From NCBI GenBank assembly GCA_016713325.1, contig JADJPJ010000021.1:62001-126000 (forward strand): a stretch of DNA of 64,000 nucleotides, read 5' to 3'. Each line of letters opens with the position of its first letter. The first letter of the stretch is position 1. The notes under the pieces are model-generated. The model saw nothing but the letters and a program-made list of their open reading frames with translations. It ran no database searches and had not been told where the DNA came from. This stretch comes from Candidatus Flexifilum affinis (GTDB lineage: Bacteria > Chloroflexota > Anaerolineae > Aggregatilineales > Phototrophicaceae). A program made the position numbers and the translations under genes. Below are positions 26,410 to 34,936 of the stretch, piece after piece.

Positions 26410-28344
26410 TTATGCGCCGGTTGGCCTCAGGAATGGCGTCATGTACTTGAAGTTCGGCCAATGGGTGTAAGGCACGTTGTAGGGGTTTTCGCTGCCGGGC
26501 CAATTGGTCCAGTAGGTCTCGTCCCAACCGACGAAGCCGATGTAGCCGTAGGTGGGGATACCGGGCATGTTCTTGACCGCTTCTTGCAGACCTTCAATGC
26601 CGATGGCGATAACCTGTTCGGTATCGAACGGATTGGTCTCACGCAAACGCTTGATGATGTCGTCCATCTCCGGGCTAGACCAGCGCGAGTAGATGCCCTG
26701 CGTGCGCTCACCAACCGGGCGGATATACTCCGAGTTCCACCGGTCGAGCGTGCGATACAGGTCGGGTCCCGCACCCCAGGGTTCCTGGGCAGGCCACGCG
26801 CCGCTCACGTCGAAGTCGCCGACCGCGCCCAGACCATCCATGTTCTCGGTGTTGTACACCGACGCATCGATGCCGAACTTCTTCCACTGCTGGACTGCGG
26901 CTGCAGCGTTACGGGCATCATGGTTTGACAGTACTGTGCCACTCATGAAGCTGATCTTCCAGGGCGTGCCATCGGGCAGCAGCCACATATTGTTCCCGTC
27001 GCGGGTGAAGCCATTCTTGAGGAGCAGCTTCTCGGCGATTTCAGGGGCAAACTTGTACCACCCAAGGCCAAATGACTGCGCAGTAAACGCTTCATCCTCT
27101 GGGAAGGCATAGCCACGGCTGCGGGCTGTGGCTGCAACCCGCTGTGGTGCAGTCGGATCGTATGGGGCAAACGTTTCGCCGTCGCCGACCTCGATCGTGA
27201 AGGATTTCAGCCAGTCTTGCATCGGCTCGATGTAGTCGGCAGGATACGGGCCGAGATGCGGGATATGCACGGGGCTTAACGTCCCCGACGAGTCGACGGC
27301 GATGCTAGTGTACTCCGCGATATCGATCGCCAGAGTGAGCGCCCAGCGGACATCAACGTTATCGAACGGCGCTCTGGTGGTGTTGAAGAGGATGCCAGTT
27401 ATGGCGGGGTCGTTGTTGACCACGAACGGGAAGGTGGGCTGGTAGGCGCGGGATGTTTCCGCCTGTGCCAGCAGCGCCTTGAGGCCATCCGCAGAGAGTT
27501 CGGCAACATCCAGTTGGTGCGTCAGTTGCGCCAGGATTTGCGCGCCTTCATCGGCAAAATACTGGAAGATGATATAGTGGGGCTGTGGCTCGCCGTACAG
27601 TATCCCCGTCGGACTCTTGTCCCAGTCTTCGCGTTTTTCCCAGGCTGTCCAGCTCCCCTGAGGATCGAAGCTGTGCAGCTTATAGGGACCGCAGCCAACA
27701 TACGGATTAAAGGTGAACAGCGTCGGGTCTTCCTGCTGCTCGAAGATGTGCTTCGGGAAAATGCGCGTGCAGCCCCAGCGATCGAGGAAGTGGGTGTGGA
27801 AGCGCGAGTTGGCCTGCTTCAAGTCAAACTGGACGGTGTAATCGTCGACTGCTGTCACCGTATCGACATTATCGACCAAGAAGTTGTGGGCATTGAAGTT
27901 TTCCCACTGCATGATCGATTCAACCGTGTAGACCACATCAGCAGCGGTGAAAGGCTCACCATCCGACCAGTTAACACCCTGACGCAGCGTGACCGTGAGG
28001 CTCGTGAAGTCGTCGTTATACGTTGGCTCCGCGTCCGCACTACCGTTGACGATGTTGCCGGTGGCAAAGTCGACCGTCCAGAGCGGCTCGTCGGCCAGGT
28101 TCTGAAGGCCGCGATCCTGCCATTTCCAGCCAACCCAGTGGTTGAAGTTATCGGGAGTTCCGACACGCCCGGTGAGAATTCTGGCGATCAGCGTTTCATT
28201 GCGGGGAAAAGTGCCCGGTAGCGACGCGTCCTGCGCGGTGGTGAAGTCCGCCGCGAGGAGCATACCTGTGGGGCCAAGCACGAAAGTGCCCGTACCGACA
28301 GCAAGAAACTTCATGAAATCGCGACGACTAAGTTCGTGTGCCAC
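26410..28344 (-). CDS. ABC transporter substrate-binding protein, family 5, Tat-exported
   Basis: A 644-residue binding protein with a twin-arginine signal, SRRDFMKFLAVGTGTFVLGP (residues 6-25), unlike the Sec signals of the window's other binding proteins. The start is a GTG at 28344 with GGAGG five bases upstream. Family-5 blocks include LTVTLRQGVNWSDGEPFTAA, NPYVGCGPYKLHSFDP and the C-terminal MPGIPTYGYIGFVGWDETYW. Lengths of 600-650 residues are usual for the oligosaccharide-binding branch. It heads a complete operon (DppB, DppC, DppD, DppF) behind a LacI gene, so a sugar ligand is likely, though not shown. Tat export suggests it folds in the cytoplasm first. Confidence 0.9.
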   Translation of the reverse strand: MAHELSRRDFMKFLAVGTGTFVLGPTGMLLAADFTTAQDASLPGTFPRNETLIARILTGRVGTPDNFNHWVGWKWQDRGLQNLADEPLWTVDFATGNIVNGSADAEPTYNDDFTSLTVTLRQGVNWSDGEPFTAADVVYTVESIMQWENFNAHNFLVDNVDTVTAVDDYTVQFDLKQANSRFHTHFLDRWGCTRIFPKHIFEQQEDPTLFTFNPYVGCGPYKLHSFDPQGSWTAWEKREDWDKSPTGILYGEPQPHYIIFQYFADEGAQILAQLTHQLDVAELSADGLKALLAQAETSRAYQPTFPFVVNNDPAITGILFNTTRAPFDNVDVRWALTLAIDIAEYTSIAVDSSGTLSPVHIPHLGPYPADYIEPMQDWLKSFTIEVGDGETFAPYDPTAPQRVAATARSRGYAFPEDEAFTAQSFGLGWYKFAPEIAEKLLLKNGFTRDGNNMWLLPDGTPWKISFMSGTVLSNHDARNAAAAVQQWKKFGIDASVYNTENMDGLGAVGDFDVSGAWPAQEPWGAGPDLYRTLDRWNSEYIRPVGERTQGIYSRWSSPEMDDIIKRLRETNPFDTEQVIAIGIEGLQEAVKNMPGIPTYGYIGFVGWDETYWTNWPGSENPYNVPYTHWPNFKYMTPFLRPTGA

Positions 28345-28411
28345 TTTGTCCTCCGTGTATTCTAGATGGTTACATAACGGACTAGCTAATCGGTCTTCAG
28401 CGTGAAACGTC

Positions 28412-29500
28412 TCAATTCGTTGGCAATACGCTGCCTCCTGTCTCGGTGAATGGTCTTCTGCGTTCACCAGGTTGGAACTTAAGTGGTGTGCACGAGTCGC
28501 GAATAACGAGGTGCGTCGCCAGGGTAATTCGTTGTGGTGGACGGCTGCGATCCTCGATGCGCTCCATGAGCATCTCTGCGGCGACTTGCCCCATCTGTTC
28601 GAGTGGCTGGCGAACCGTCGTTAATTTGGGGTAGACGAGAGATGCCTGAGGAATATCGTCAAAACCAATAATCGAGATGTCGTCAGGAATAGTGAAGCCA
28701 TGTTCACGTGCAGCATCCATCGCGCCAAATGCAGAGATATCGTTTGATGCAAAAAGGGCCGTTGGTGGAGGATCTACATTGGCCAATACATGCTTGGTCG
28801 CTTCGTAGGCGCCTTGCTGCTGGTAATCGCCATCAAGGATCAGTTCTGTCCTGCTGGGAATACCGCAATCTGCCAAAGCTGCTTGGTAGCCTCGCAGCCG
28901 CTCTACGGCGCTCCACACATTCAGCGAGCCCTTGATGAAGGCTATCCGTGTGTGTCCCAACTTGCACAAGTATTGAGTCGCTTCGTAAGCACCTTGATAA
29001 TTGGTTGCTTCGACTACACCGCTGTTTTCGGTGGGATCCGCCTGATCGATAATCACGTAAGGGAAGTCACGCTCACGCAGCATGTCCAGGTATGCCGACG
29101 GAAACTGCGGCGCGATCAACAGCAGACCTTCTGTTATTCCGTTCGCGATGGCGTTCACGTAGTACGTTTCTTTGCTCAATTGGTGGTGGCTGGTATACAG
29201 AACCAGGTCACAGTTAGATTCTGACAGAGCCTTATCGACGCCCTGCGTGATTGTGCCGACATAACCAACATCCAGATTCGGCACAAGGAGTCCAATCATT
29301 CGAGACCGCCCGCCTGCTAAACTGCGCGCCGGCAAACTGGCGACATATCCGAGCTGTTCCACCGCTTCCATCACGCGGCTGCGCGTGCTGTCTTTTACAA
29401 ACTCATACCCACTCAATACGCGCGATACGGTAGCGCTCGACAAACCTGAAGCGCGGGCTACATCTTTGATCGTGGCACGATGCTTCTTTTTTGAATCCAT
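28412..29500 (-). CDS. LacI family transcriptional regulator
   Basis: A 362-residue regulator. The helix-turn-helix is IKDVARASGLSSATVSRVLS (about residues 10-29), followed by the hinge SLPARSLAGGRSRMIGLLVP, the effector domain with ISIIGFDDIPQASLVYPKLT (near 280), and a C-terminal IRDSCTPLKF. The ATG at 29500 was chosen since an upstream ATG at 29515 would lie about at the transcription start predicted from the -10 box; the transcript may be nearly leaderless. It lies directly upstream of the Tat-SBP transporter operon on the same strand and should control it. Confidence 0.93.
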   Translation of the reverse strand: MDSKKKHRATIKDVARASGLSSATVSRVLSGYEFVKDSTRSRVMEAVEQLGYVASLPARSLAGGRSRMIGLLVPNLDVGYVGTITQGVDKALSESNCDLVLYTSHHQLSKETYYVNAIANGITEGLLLIAPQFPSAYLDMLRERDFPYVIIDQADPTENSGVVEATNYQGAYEATQYLCKLGHTRIAFIKGSLNVWSAVERLRGYQAALADCGIPSRTELILDGDYQQQGAYEATKHVLANVDPPPTALFASNDISAFGAMDAAREHGFTIPDDISIIGFDDIPQASLVYPKLTTVRQPLEQMGQVAAEMLMERIEDRSRPPQRITLATHLVIRDSCTPLKFQPGERRRPFTETGGSVLPTN

Positions 29501-29518
29501 GTTCGCGCTGCGCATCAA

Positions 29519-29546
29519 ATTGTAAGCGCTTTCAATTCACTGCCAA
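29519..29546 (-). promoter_or_regulatory. Promoter with embedded operator for the LacI gene at 29500
   Basis: On the minus strand TTGGCA (complement of 29541-29546), a 16-base spacer and TACAAT (complement of 29519-29524) fit sigma-70. The palindrome TTGTAAGCGCTTTCAA (29520-29535), with core AAGCGCTT, fills the spacer and -10 box and is a classic LacI/CcpA-like operator. A bound repressor would block RNA polymerase directly. Confidence 0.75.
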
Positions 29547-29567
29547 AAAAAGGCGGACACATCCGCC
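29545..29567 (-). terminator. Rho-independent terminator upstream of the LacI gene
   Basis: On the minus strand GGCGGA-TGTG-TCCGCC is followed by seven T (complement of 29545-29551). It would stop read-through from the GH3 gene into the LacI operon. Its T-tract abuts the -35 box of the LacI promoter. Confidence 0.8.
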
Positions 29568-29644
29568 GCACTGTTACTTCTTTGACCGGACTTCTGGTCA
29601 ACTCACCTCTTCAAGAGATTATAGTGACAGTTTTGGACTCGCGC

Positions 29645-29684
29645 AAAAAATCCCATCGGGCAACCACGTTGGGTCACCCGATGG
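29645..29684 (-). terminator. Rho-independent terminator after the GH3 gene at 29769
   Basis: On the minus strand CCATCGGG and CCCGATGG form an 8-bp stem whose interior pairs again (CAAC-GTG-GTTG), followed by GATTTTTT. It lies 85 bases after the GH3 stop. With the second terminator downstream, this gives two terminators in tandem. Confidence 0.8.
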
Positions 29685-29768
29685 AAGGGGCAGAGGGCAG
29701 TCGAAGAATGCCCCGTCCCTACAAACCTTCGGCGTTCTCACGTTGTTGAGGGACGAGAGAGGCTGTGC

Positions 29769-31911
29769 CTAGGCGAGTTCTATTTCCTTGACCTGCAAGG
29801 CGGCTTCGTCGGAGCTTGAACCGACATGGAACGAGTAGATTCCTGGCTCAAATACCCACTTCCGCTGCTCATTGCTGAAATACCGGAGTTCATCAAGGTC
29901 GACTGCTATCGTGACGGATGCTGATTGCGCGGGTTCCAGATGTACCTTCTTGAAGCCCTTGAGGAGCTTCTTCTGGCGTTCTACCGAAGAGTGTTTCATG
30001 CCTACATAGACCTGGACCACTTCGGCGCCCGCCACGTCGCCAGCATTGCGAACATCAATCGTTACCGCTACATGGTTATCCTGCTTGACAAGCTCTGGCT
30101 CACCCAATTTCCATGCTGTATAGGAGAGCCCGAAGCCAAAGGGATAGGCGGGCGCGTACCCGTTTTTGTCGAGGTACGAATAGCCATGATAGAGGTCGTA
30201 GGTGATTTCTGTGTCCGTATTGCTGAAATAGGGGAGATGGCTTTGATCCTGCGGGATTGTGAAAGGGAGTTTGCCCGAAGGATTCACATCTCCGAACAGA
30301 ACACGTGGCAAGGCATTACCACCTTCCATCCCCGAATACCACCCATACAGTATGGCTGGAACCACGTCTTCCCATTCTTTCGTCATAATCATGCCACCGC
30401 CGATGAGTACGACGACGGTATTGGGGTTAACGCTTCCGATCCGCTTGATCAGTTCGATCTGGGCAGATTTGAGGGAAAGACTTACACGATCTCCACCTTT
30501 CGCGTCGTCCGTGCCGGGCATTTGTCCACCAAAATCGGATAATGACATGCCCATGTTCTGATAGCCACGCATGACTGCTTCATCGAATGAGAAGTCACTG
30601 TTGGGCTCCGCCGAGATGAATTCTCCTTCGTCATATTTGTCGTTGCCGACAGTGATGATGACGCAGTCCGCTTTGGCTGCTTCGTCGGCAGCCTTTTCGA
30701 GCTCGCTTTCGTCGCAGAACACGATTTCTGCCTGCTCGCCGAAATAGCTGCGGAGTCCCTCAAGCGGTGTCACCACATAGGGGGCGCTGATGTTGCTTGA
30801 ACCTACATCCCCGGTGTTGGCCTTGTTCCCTAACGCTCCAGCAACGAGAATTCTTTTGACCGTATTCCGGAACGGCAGCACACCCTTCTCGTTCTTGATC
30901 AGCACCATCGATTCTTCAGCGACTTCTCGTGCCAGTTCGGTGTGTTCTTTGCTGGCCACGAGGTCCAGGTTGTATGCCATCTTCTCGGGGGTGTTTTCGA
31001 AAACTAACAACGTCCGCAGGATTCGGAGCACAGCAGTGTCGACAGTTGCCTCAGACACACGATTTTCCTCGACAGCCGAGAGGAGCTCGCGCTGGTAGTG
31101 AATAGGCATGGGCATCTCGATATCAAGCCCGGCCTCGATGGCCTTCTTGGTATCGCGGACACCGGCGACAAAGTCGGAGATCGCGAAGCCCTCGAATCCC
31201 CAATCGTCTCGTAGGATGTCCGTGAGCAGCGTGTGGCTTTCGCAGCAGTGGTCACCGTTGAACAGGTTGTAGGCGCCCATCACTGAGGCAGCACCCGCAT
31301 CGATGGCCTTTTTGAAGTGCGGGAGGTAAACCTCACGCATCGTGCGCTCATCAGCTTTGACGTTCACCCAGAAACGGGAGTTCTCGATATTGTTGACGGC
31401 ATAGTGCTTGGCGCAGGCGATCACATTGTGTGACTGCACCCCCTCGGTGAGCGCCTTGCCCATCTCTCCCAGAAGGAAGGGGTCCTCGCCATAGGTTTCC
31501 TGAGAACGCCCCCAGGCTGGATGACGAAGCAGGTTGATACAGACGCCGCCGAAATAGTTGGCTCCCTGGGCAGCGCGCTTCCTTGCCAATAACATCGCCG
31601 ATCCGTTTTTCGAGATCCGGGTCGAAGCTGGCGCCGCGCGCCATCGACACTGGAAAACAGGTCGAATGTCCCATCACGACGCCGCGCGGGCCGTCGGTGA
31701 AGCGAATGGACGAGATGCCAAGGCGCGGACAACCGTTGGTCTCAATAGGAACCGGGTTGTAGCCGTTCTGATACTTCTCAACGTTACCGAATATGTCCCA
31801 GTTGCCGTTGAGCATCCAGACCTTTTCCTTGAGGGTCATTTGCTCAAGCAGCTCCCGAGCTTTTTCCTCGATCTGTTCGCGACTTAAGGTGCAAGCCTCT
31901 TTCCTAAACAT
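29769..31911 (-). CDS. GH3 family glycosidase, beta-glucosidase-like (single-base frameshift)
   Basis: The N-terminal part (REQIEEKARELLEQMTLKEK, RFTDGPRGV, IGDVIGKEAR) and the rest (AQGANYFGGVCINLLRHPAW, GRSQETYGEDPFLLGEMGKA, KHYAVNN) are in different frames. One extra T (an A on the plus strand near 31572) separates them; removing it restores GKEARAQGANYFGG. The nucleophile lies in GFEGFAISDFVAG, the second domain holds VLIKNEKGVLPFRN, and a C-terminal fibronectin-III-like domain ends the chain, for about 713 residues. The start at 31911 has GGAGG eight bases upstream. No signal peptide, so it should hydrolyse imported beta-glycosides in the cytoplasm. Confidence 0.87.
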
Positions 31912-32017
31912 CGTTCCGACCTCCATGTGATTTCAGGCATCTAGGAATAACCCCCCAGTTGTCGAGCACATCCGTGCTTTGAACTGAGCAGGGAAAAGTG
32001 AAGCACATTGCAGAACG

Positions 32018-34174
32018 CTATGCCGTAACAGTGAATGTCCGACTGACGGGAGAAGAAGCGCCAAGCTGAACCGCGCGATCACCTGGCGAACTGCCGCCGA
32101 CTATCACGCGAAACTCGCCGGGTTCCAGGACGCGATCTCCGACATCGTTCACCAGCGTCATCATGTCTGGAGTGATGGTGAACGAGACCACACTACTCTC
32201 GCCGGCCTTGAGATGGACCCGGCGGAAGCCGATGAGACTGTGCAGGGGCACGATGGTCGACGCTTCGACATCCGTGAGATAGAGCTGAGCGACCTCGTCC
32301 GCTGCTACAGATCCGGTGTTTGTCAGCGTAAAACGGAGAGACATCGACTGGCCTGCCCGGATAGCTGGCGTATCCAGCACCAGGTCGCTGTACACAAAGC
32401 GTGTGTAGCTCAGGCCAAAACCAAACGGGAAGAGCGGTTCCTGGGTCGCATAGCGGTAGGTTCGACCGGTCATGTCGTAGTTCTCGAACGGCGGAAGCTG
32501 CTCCAGAGATTTCGGGAAGGTCAGCGGCAGCTTGCCTGATGGAACCACGTCACCAAACAACACGTCAGCTAATGCTTTGCCGCCTTCCTGGCCCGGATAC
32601 CAGACATATACAATTGCCTGCACCATGTCCTCTAGATCCCCGAGAGCAATCGGACTGCCGCCGGTGAGTACAAGCACCACCTTTGCTCCACCCTGCACCA
32701 GTCGATGTACGTACTCGACCTGCACCGGAGGCAGAGTGATTTGCGTACGATCGCCCTGATCATCCGACATGGTGGCATCGCCTTCTTCGCCTTCCAGCAA
32801 GGGCGAGAGTCCCATGCATGCAATGGTCACGTCGGCGGTTTGCGCTTCGACCAGGGACCAATCCTTCAACTCGGACTCCTGCGTGAGCGGACACCCGGGG
32901 CGGTACCCCAGCCCGACTGCCTCTGGTACACGGGCGACAATTCCCTGCATGAAGGTGGTCAGGGACTCGTTCAGGCCATAGTAGTTGCCAAGCAGTACGT
33001 CGACGCTGGCAGCATTCGGTCCGACCAGCAGAATTCTTCGCGCCTGCTCACCGATCGGCAGGATATTCCCACTGTTCTTCAGCAGCACAATCGACTTCAA
33101 TGCAGCTTCGTAAGCGAGCTGCCGATGTTCAGGGCTGCCTACAACGCTAAGGGGAAGTGCCGTGTACGGAACATCCTCAGGTGGATCAAACATGCCGAGC
33201 TTGAAACGGGTCGCGAGGGTGCGTCCCAGCGAACGATCAATATCTGCTTCGCTGATCAAGCCGCGATCAATCGCTTCGCCAAGATGATCATAAGTGCAAA
33301 TGCAGCTCAGGTCACAGCCCGCCTTGAGCGCTAACGCAGCGCTTTCGACGACATCGTTGGTCACATGGTGACCCTCATGGATATCGGTCAGTGCACCGCA
33401 GTCCGAGACGACATGTCCCTGGAAGGCCCAGTCACCCCGCAGTGTCTTGACCAGCAGCATCTGGCTTGCACAACAGGGTTCATCGTTGGTGCGGTTATAC
33501 GCGCCCATGACGGCTTCAACATTGGCCTCAGTGACCAGCTTTTTGAAAGCCGGGAGATACGTCGCATTCAAATCCCGCAGCGAGACCTTCGCGTTAAAGG
33601 TGTGACGCAGCTTCTCTGGTCCGCTGTGCACCGCGAAATGCTTGGCGCACGCCGCTGTCTTAAGATACTTCGGATGATCACCTTGCAGCCCACGCACATA
33701 GGCAGCCCCCATTTCGCCGGTAAGGAATGGGTCCTCACCCCAGGTTTCCTGCCCGCGACCCCAGCGCGGATCACGGAAGATATTCACATTCGGTGACCAC
33801 ATGGTGAGCCCCTGGTAAATCCCGGTAGAACCGTTGCGCCGCATCGTTTCGTGGAATTTGGCACGGGCTTCATCGCCAACCGCCGAGGCAATCTTCTGGA
33901 CGAGTTCCGGGTCCCAGGTTGAGGCCATACCAATCGCCTGAGGGAATACCGTGGCGCGACCATTCCGGGCGACGCCGTGCAGCGCCTCACTCCAATAGTC
34001 GTATGCCGGGACGTTCAAACGTGGGACCGCCTGAGCCGGGTTACGCATTTGCCCGATTTTCTCAGCGAGTGTCAACTGCGAAAGCAGATCCTGGACGCGT
34101 TCGGCAATTGGACGCGATGGGTCCAGATACACAACCGACGATCCAGCAGGTTGGGTCAAGGGGGACTCAATCAT
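32018..34174 (-). CDS. GH3 family glycosidase, beta-glucosidase/xylosidase-like
   Basis: An intact cytoplasmic GH3 enzyme of about 718 residues. Domains run: TIM barrel with YDYWSEALHGVARNGRATVF, WGRGQETWGEDPFLTGEMGA, AACAKHFAVHSGPEKLRHTF and the nucleophile region GDWAFQGHVVSDCGALTDIH; the alpha/beta sandwich with IVLLKNSGNILPIGEQ; and a fibronectin-III-like tail (LTNTGSVAADEVAQLYLTDV). The motif order WGRGQET...EDP resembles beta-xylosidase/arabinosidase-type GH3s, so xylose or glucose could be released. The ATG at 34174 follows AAGGATAG-type sequence; one at 34201 is possible. It lies upstream of the other GH3 gene on the same strand. Confidence 0.9.
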   Translation of the reverse strand: MIESPLTQPAGSSVVYLDPSRPIAERVQDLLSQLTLAEKIGQMRNPAQAVPRLNVPAYDYWSEALHGVARNGRATVFPQAIGMASTWDPELVQKIASAVGDEARAKFHETMRRNGSTGIYQGLTMWSPNVNIFRDPRWGRGQETWGEDPFLTGEMGAAYVRGLQGDHPKYLKTAACAKHFAVHSGPEKLRHTFNAKVSLRDLNATYLPAFKKLVTEANVEAVMGAYNRTNDEPCCASQMLLVKTLRGDWAFQGHVVSDCGALTDIHEGHHVTNDVVESAALALKAGCDLSCICTYDHLGEAIDRGLISEADIDRSLGRTLATRFKLGMFDPPEDVPYTALPLSVVGSPEHRQLAYEAALKSIVLLKNSGNILPIGEQARRILLVGPNAASVDVLLGNYYGLNESLTTFMQGIVARVPEAVGLGYRPGCPLTQESELKDWSLVEAQTADVTIACMGLSPLLEGEEGDATMSDDQGDRTQITLPPVQVEYVHRLVQGGAKVVLVLTGGSPIALGDLEDMVQAIVYVWYPGQEGGKALADVLFGDVVPSGKLPLTFPKSLEQLPPFENYDMTGRTYRYATQEPLFPFGFGLSYTRFVYSDLVLDTPAIRAGQSMSLRFTLTNTGSVAADEVAQLYLTDVEASTIVPLHSLIGFRRVHLKAGESSVVSFTITPDMMTLVNDVGDRVLEPGEFRVIVGGSSPGDRAVQLGASSPVSRTFTVTA

Positions 34175-34201
34175 CTCTATTCTATCCTTGTGAAGGTTCA
34201 A

Positions 34202-34613
34202 AGTGCATTATCTACACTTAGCATGTCGGCTATGGGAGCTTGAAAGCCGGTTGCTTTCCATCAAGATACATGATTGTCAGAATCAGCGAGAGTTGCGGGG
34301 GTGGCAAAGTCCTGTAGGGGATACTTAAGCCATCTGTGTATGACTTTTCTGGTATCGCTCCGCGAAACGCTTCCTGACATCGTGGCCTTTTCCTAAGGAA
34401 GTACTGCAAATTCTCACGAGAAACATGGGTCACGATGTCGACAAGTTGTTTTGGGAGATTTACCAGGCTCTTGCGCACTTTGTGTGAAGATGAAAGTTTG
34501 CTCCGATTTCGAATGGCACAATTGAGAAGGATTTCTACTATCCGAATCTTGTCAAAGCACGCACTTTGATCTGGCAAGGGTTTAGTGGACACAAAGAGTG
34601 TCACGCCACGTGA
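34202..34613. other. Gene-poor stretch upstream of the GH3 gene
   Basis: No credible reading frame. A small inverted repeat, GAAAGC-CGGTT-GCTTTC (34242-34258), 68 bases before the GH3 start, could be part of its control region; it shares GAAAGC halves with the operator at 29520 but has a different spacing. Frames here are AT-richer and unlike neighbouring genes. Confidence 0.4.
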
Positions 34614-34936
34614 GGCTGCTCAAGCGCGGCGGGGCCGGCGCAGCGGCTTGGCCTGTCCACCCGGTCGTTCTATAACTCCCATCGCTCGGAAGCGATCGTC
34701 GCTGAACCATGCTATCTCACGACGCCGCTCACCTGGAGCAACCACAAGCGGATGCTTCCTCCGCCTGCGATGGCGAAGCGGATCGGGCTGGACACACGAG
34801 GCAGGTTCATTGAGGATGAGACCGGCAAGCGCTATCCAGCGCCGATCGGTGTCTCGCAGCGGCTCATGCCACAGGGGAGGCACATCCTGCTGTATGAACG
34901 GACGATCAGCCGCTACTGGTATCCGCAGAATGGCGG
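34614..34936 (+). pseudogene. Unidentified coding-like fragment
   Basis: A plus-strand frame from 34614, just after a TGA, has the strong third-position GC of real genes here and reads like a protein: LGLSTRSFYNSHRSEAIVAE, PCYLTTPLTWSNHKRMLPPP, IGLDTRGRFIEDETGKRYPA, QRLMPQGRHILLYERTISRY. It has no start with a ribosome binding site and runs into the antisense of the GH78 3' end, where its character is lost. I cannot name the family. It is best read as a piece of a gene left by a rearrangement. Confidence 0.35.

Noticed and set aside
28403..28414. TGAAACGTCTCA as an operator before the Tat-SBP gene
   Set aside because: Only 10 of 12 positions are symmetric, it overlaps the LacI stop codon, and it does not match the operator at 29520.
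34242..34258. GAAAGC-CGGTT-GCTTTC as a second site for the LacI protein encoded at 28412
   Set aside because: It shares half-sites with TTGTAAGCGCTTTCAA, but the 5-base insertion changes the spacing by half a helical turn; kept only as a note.
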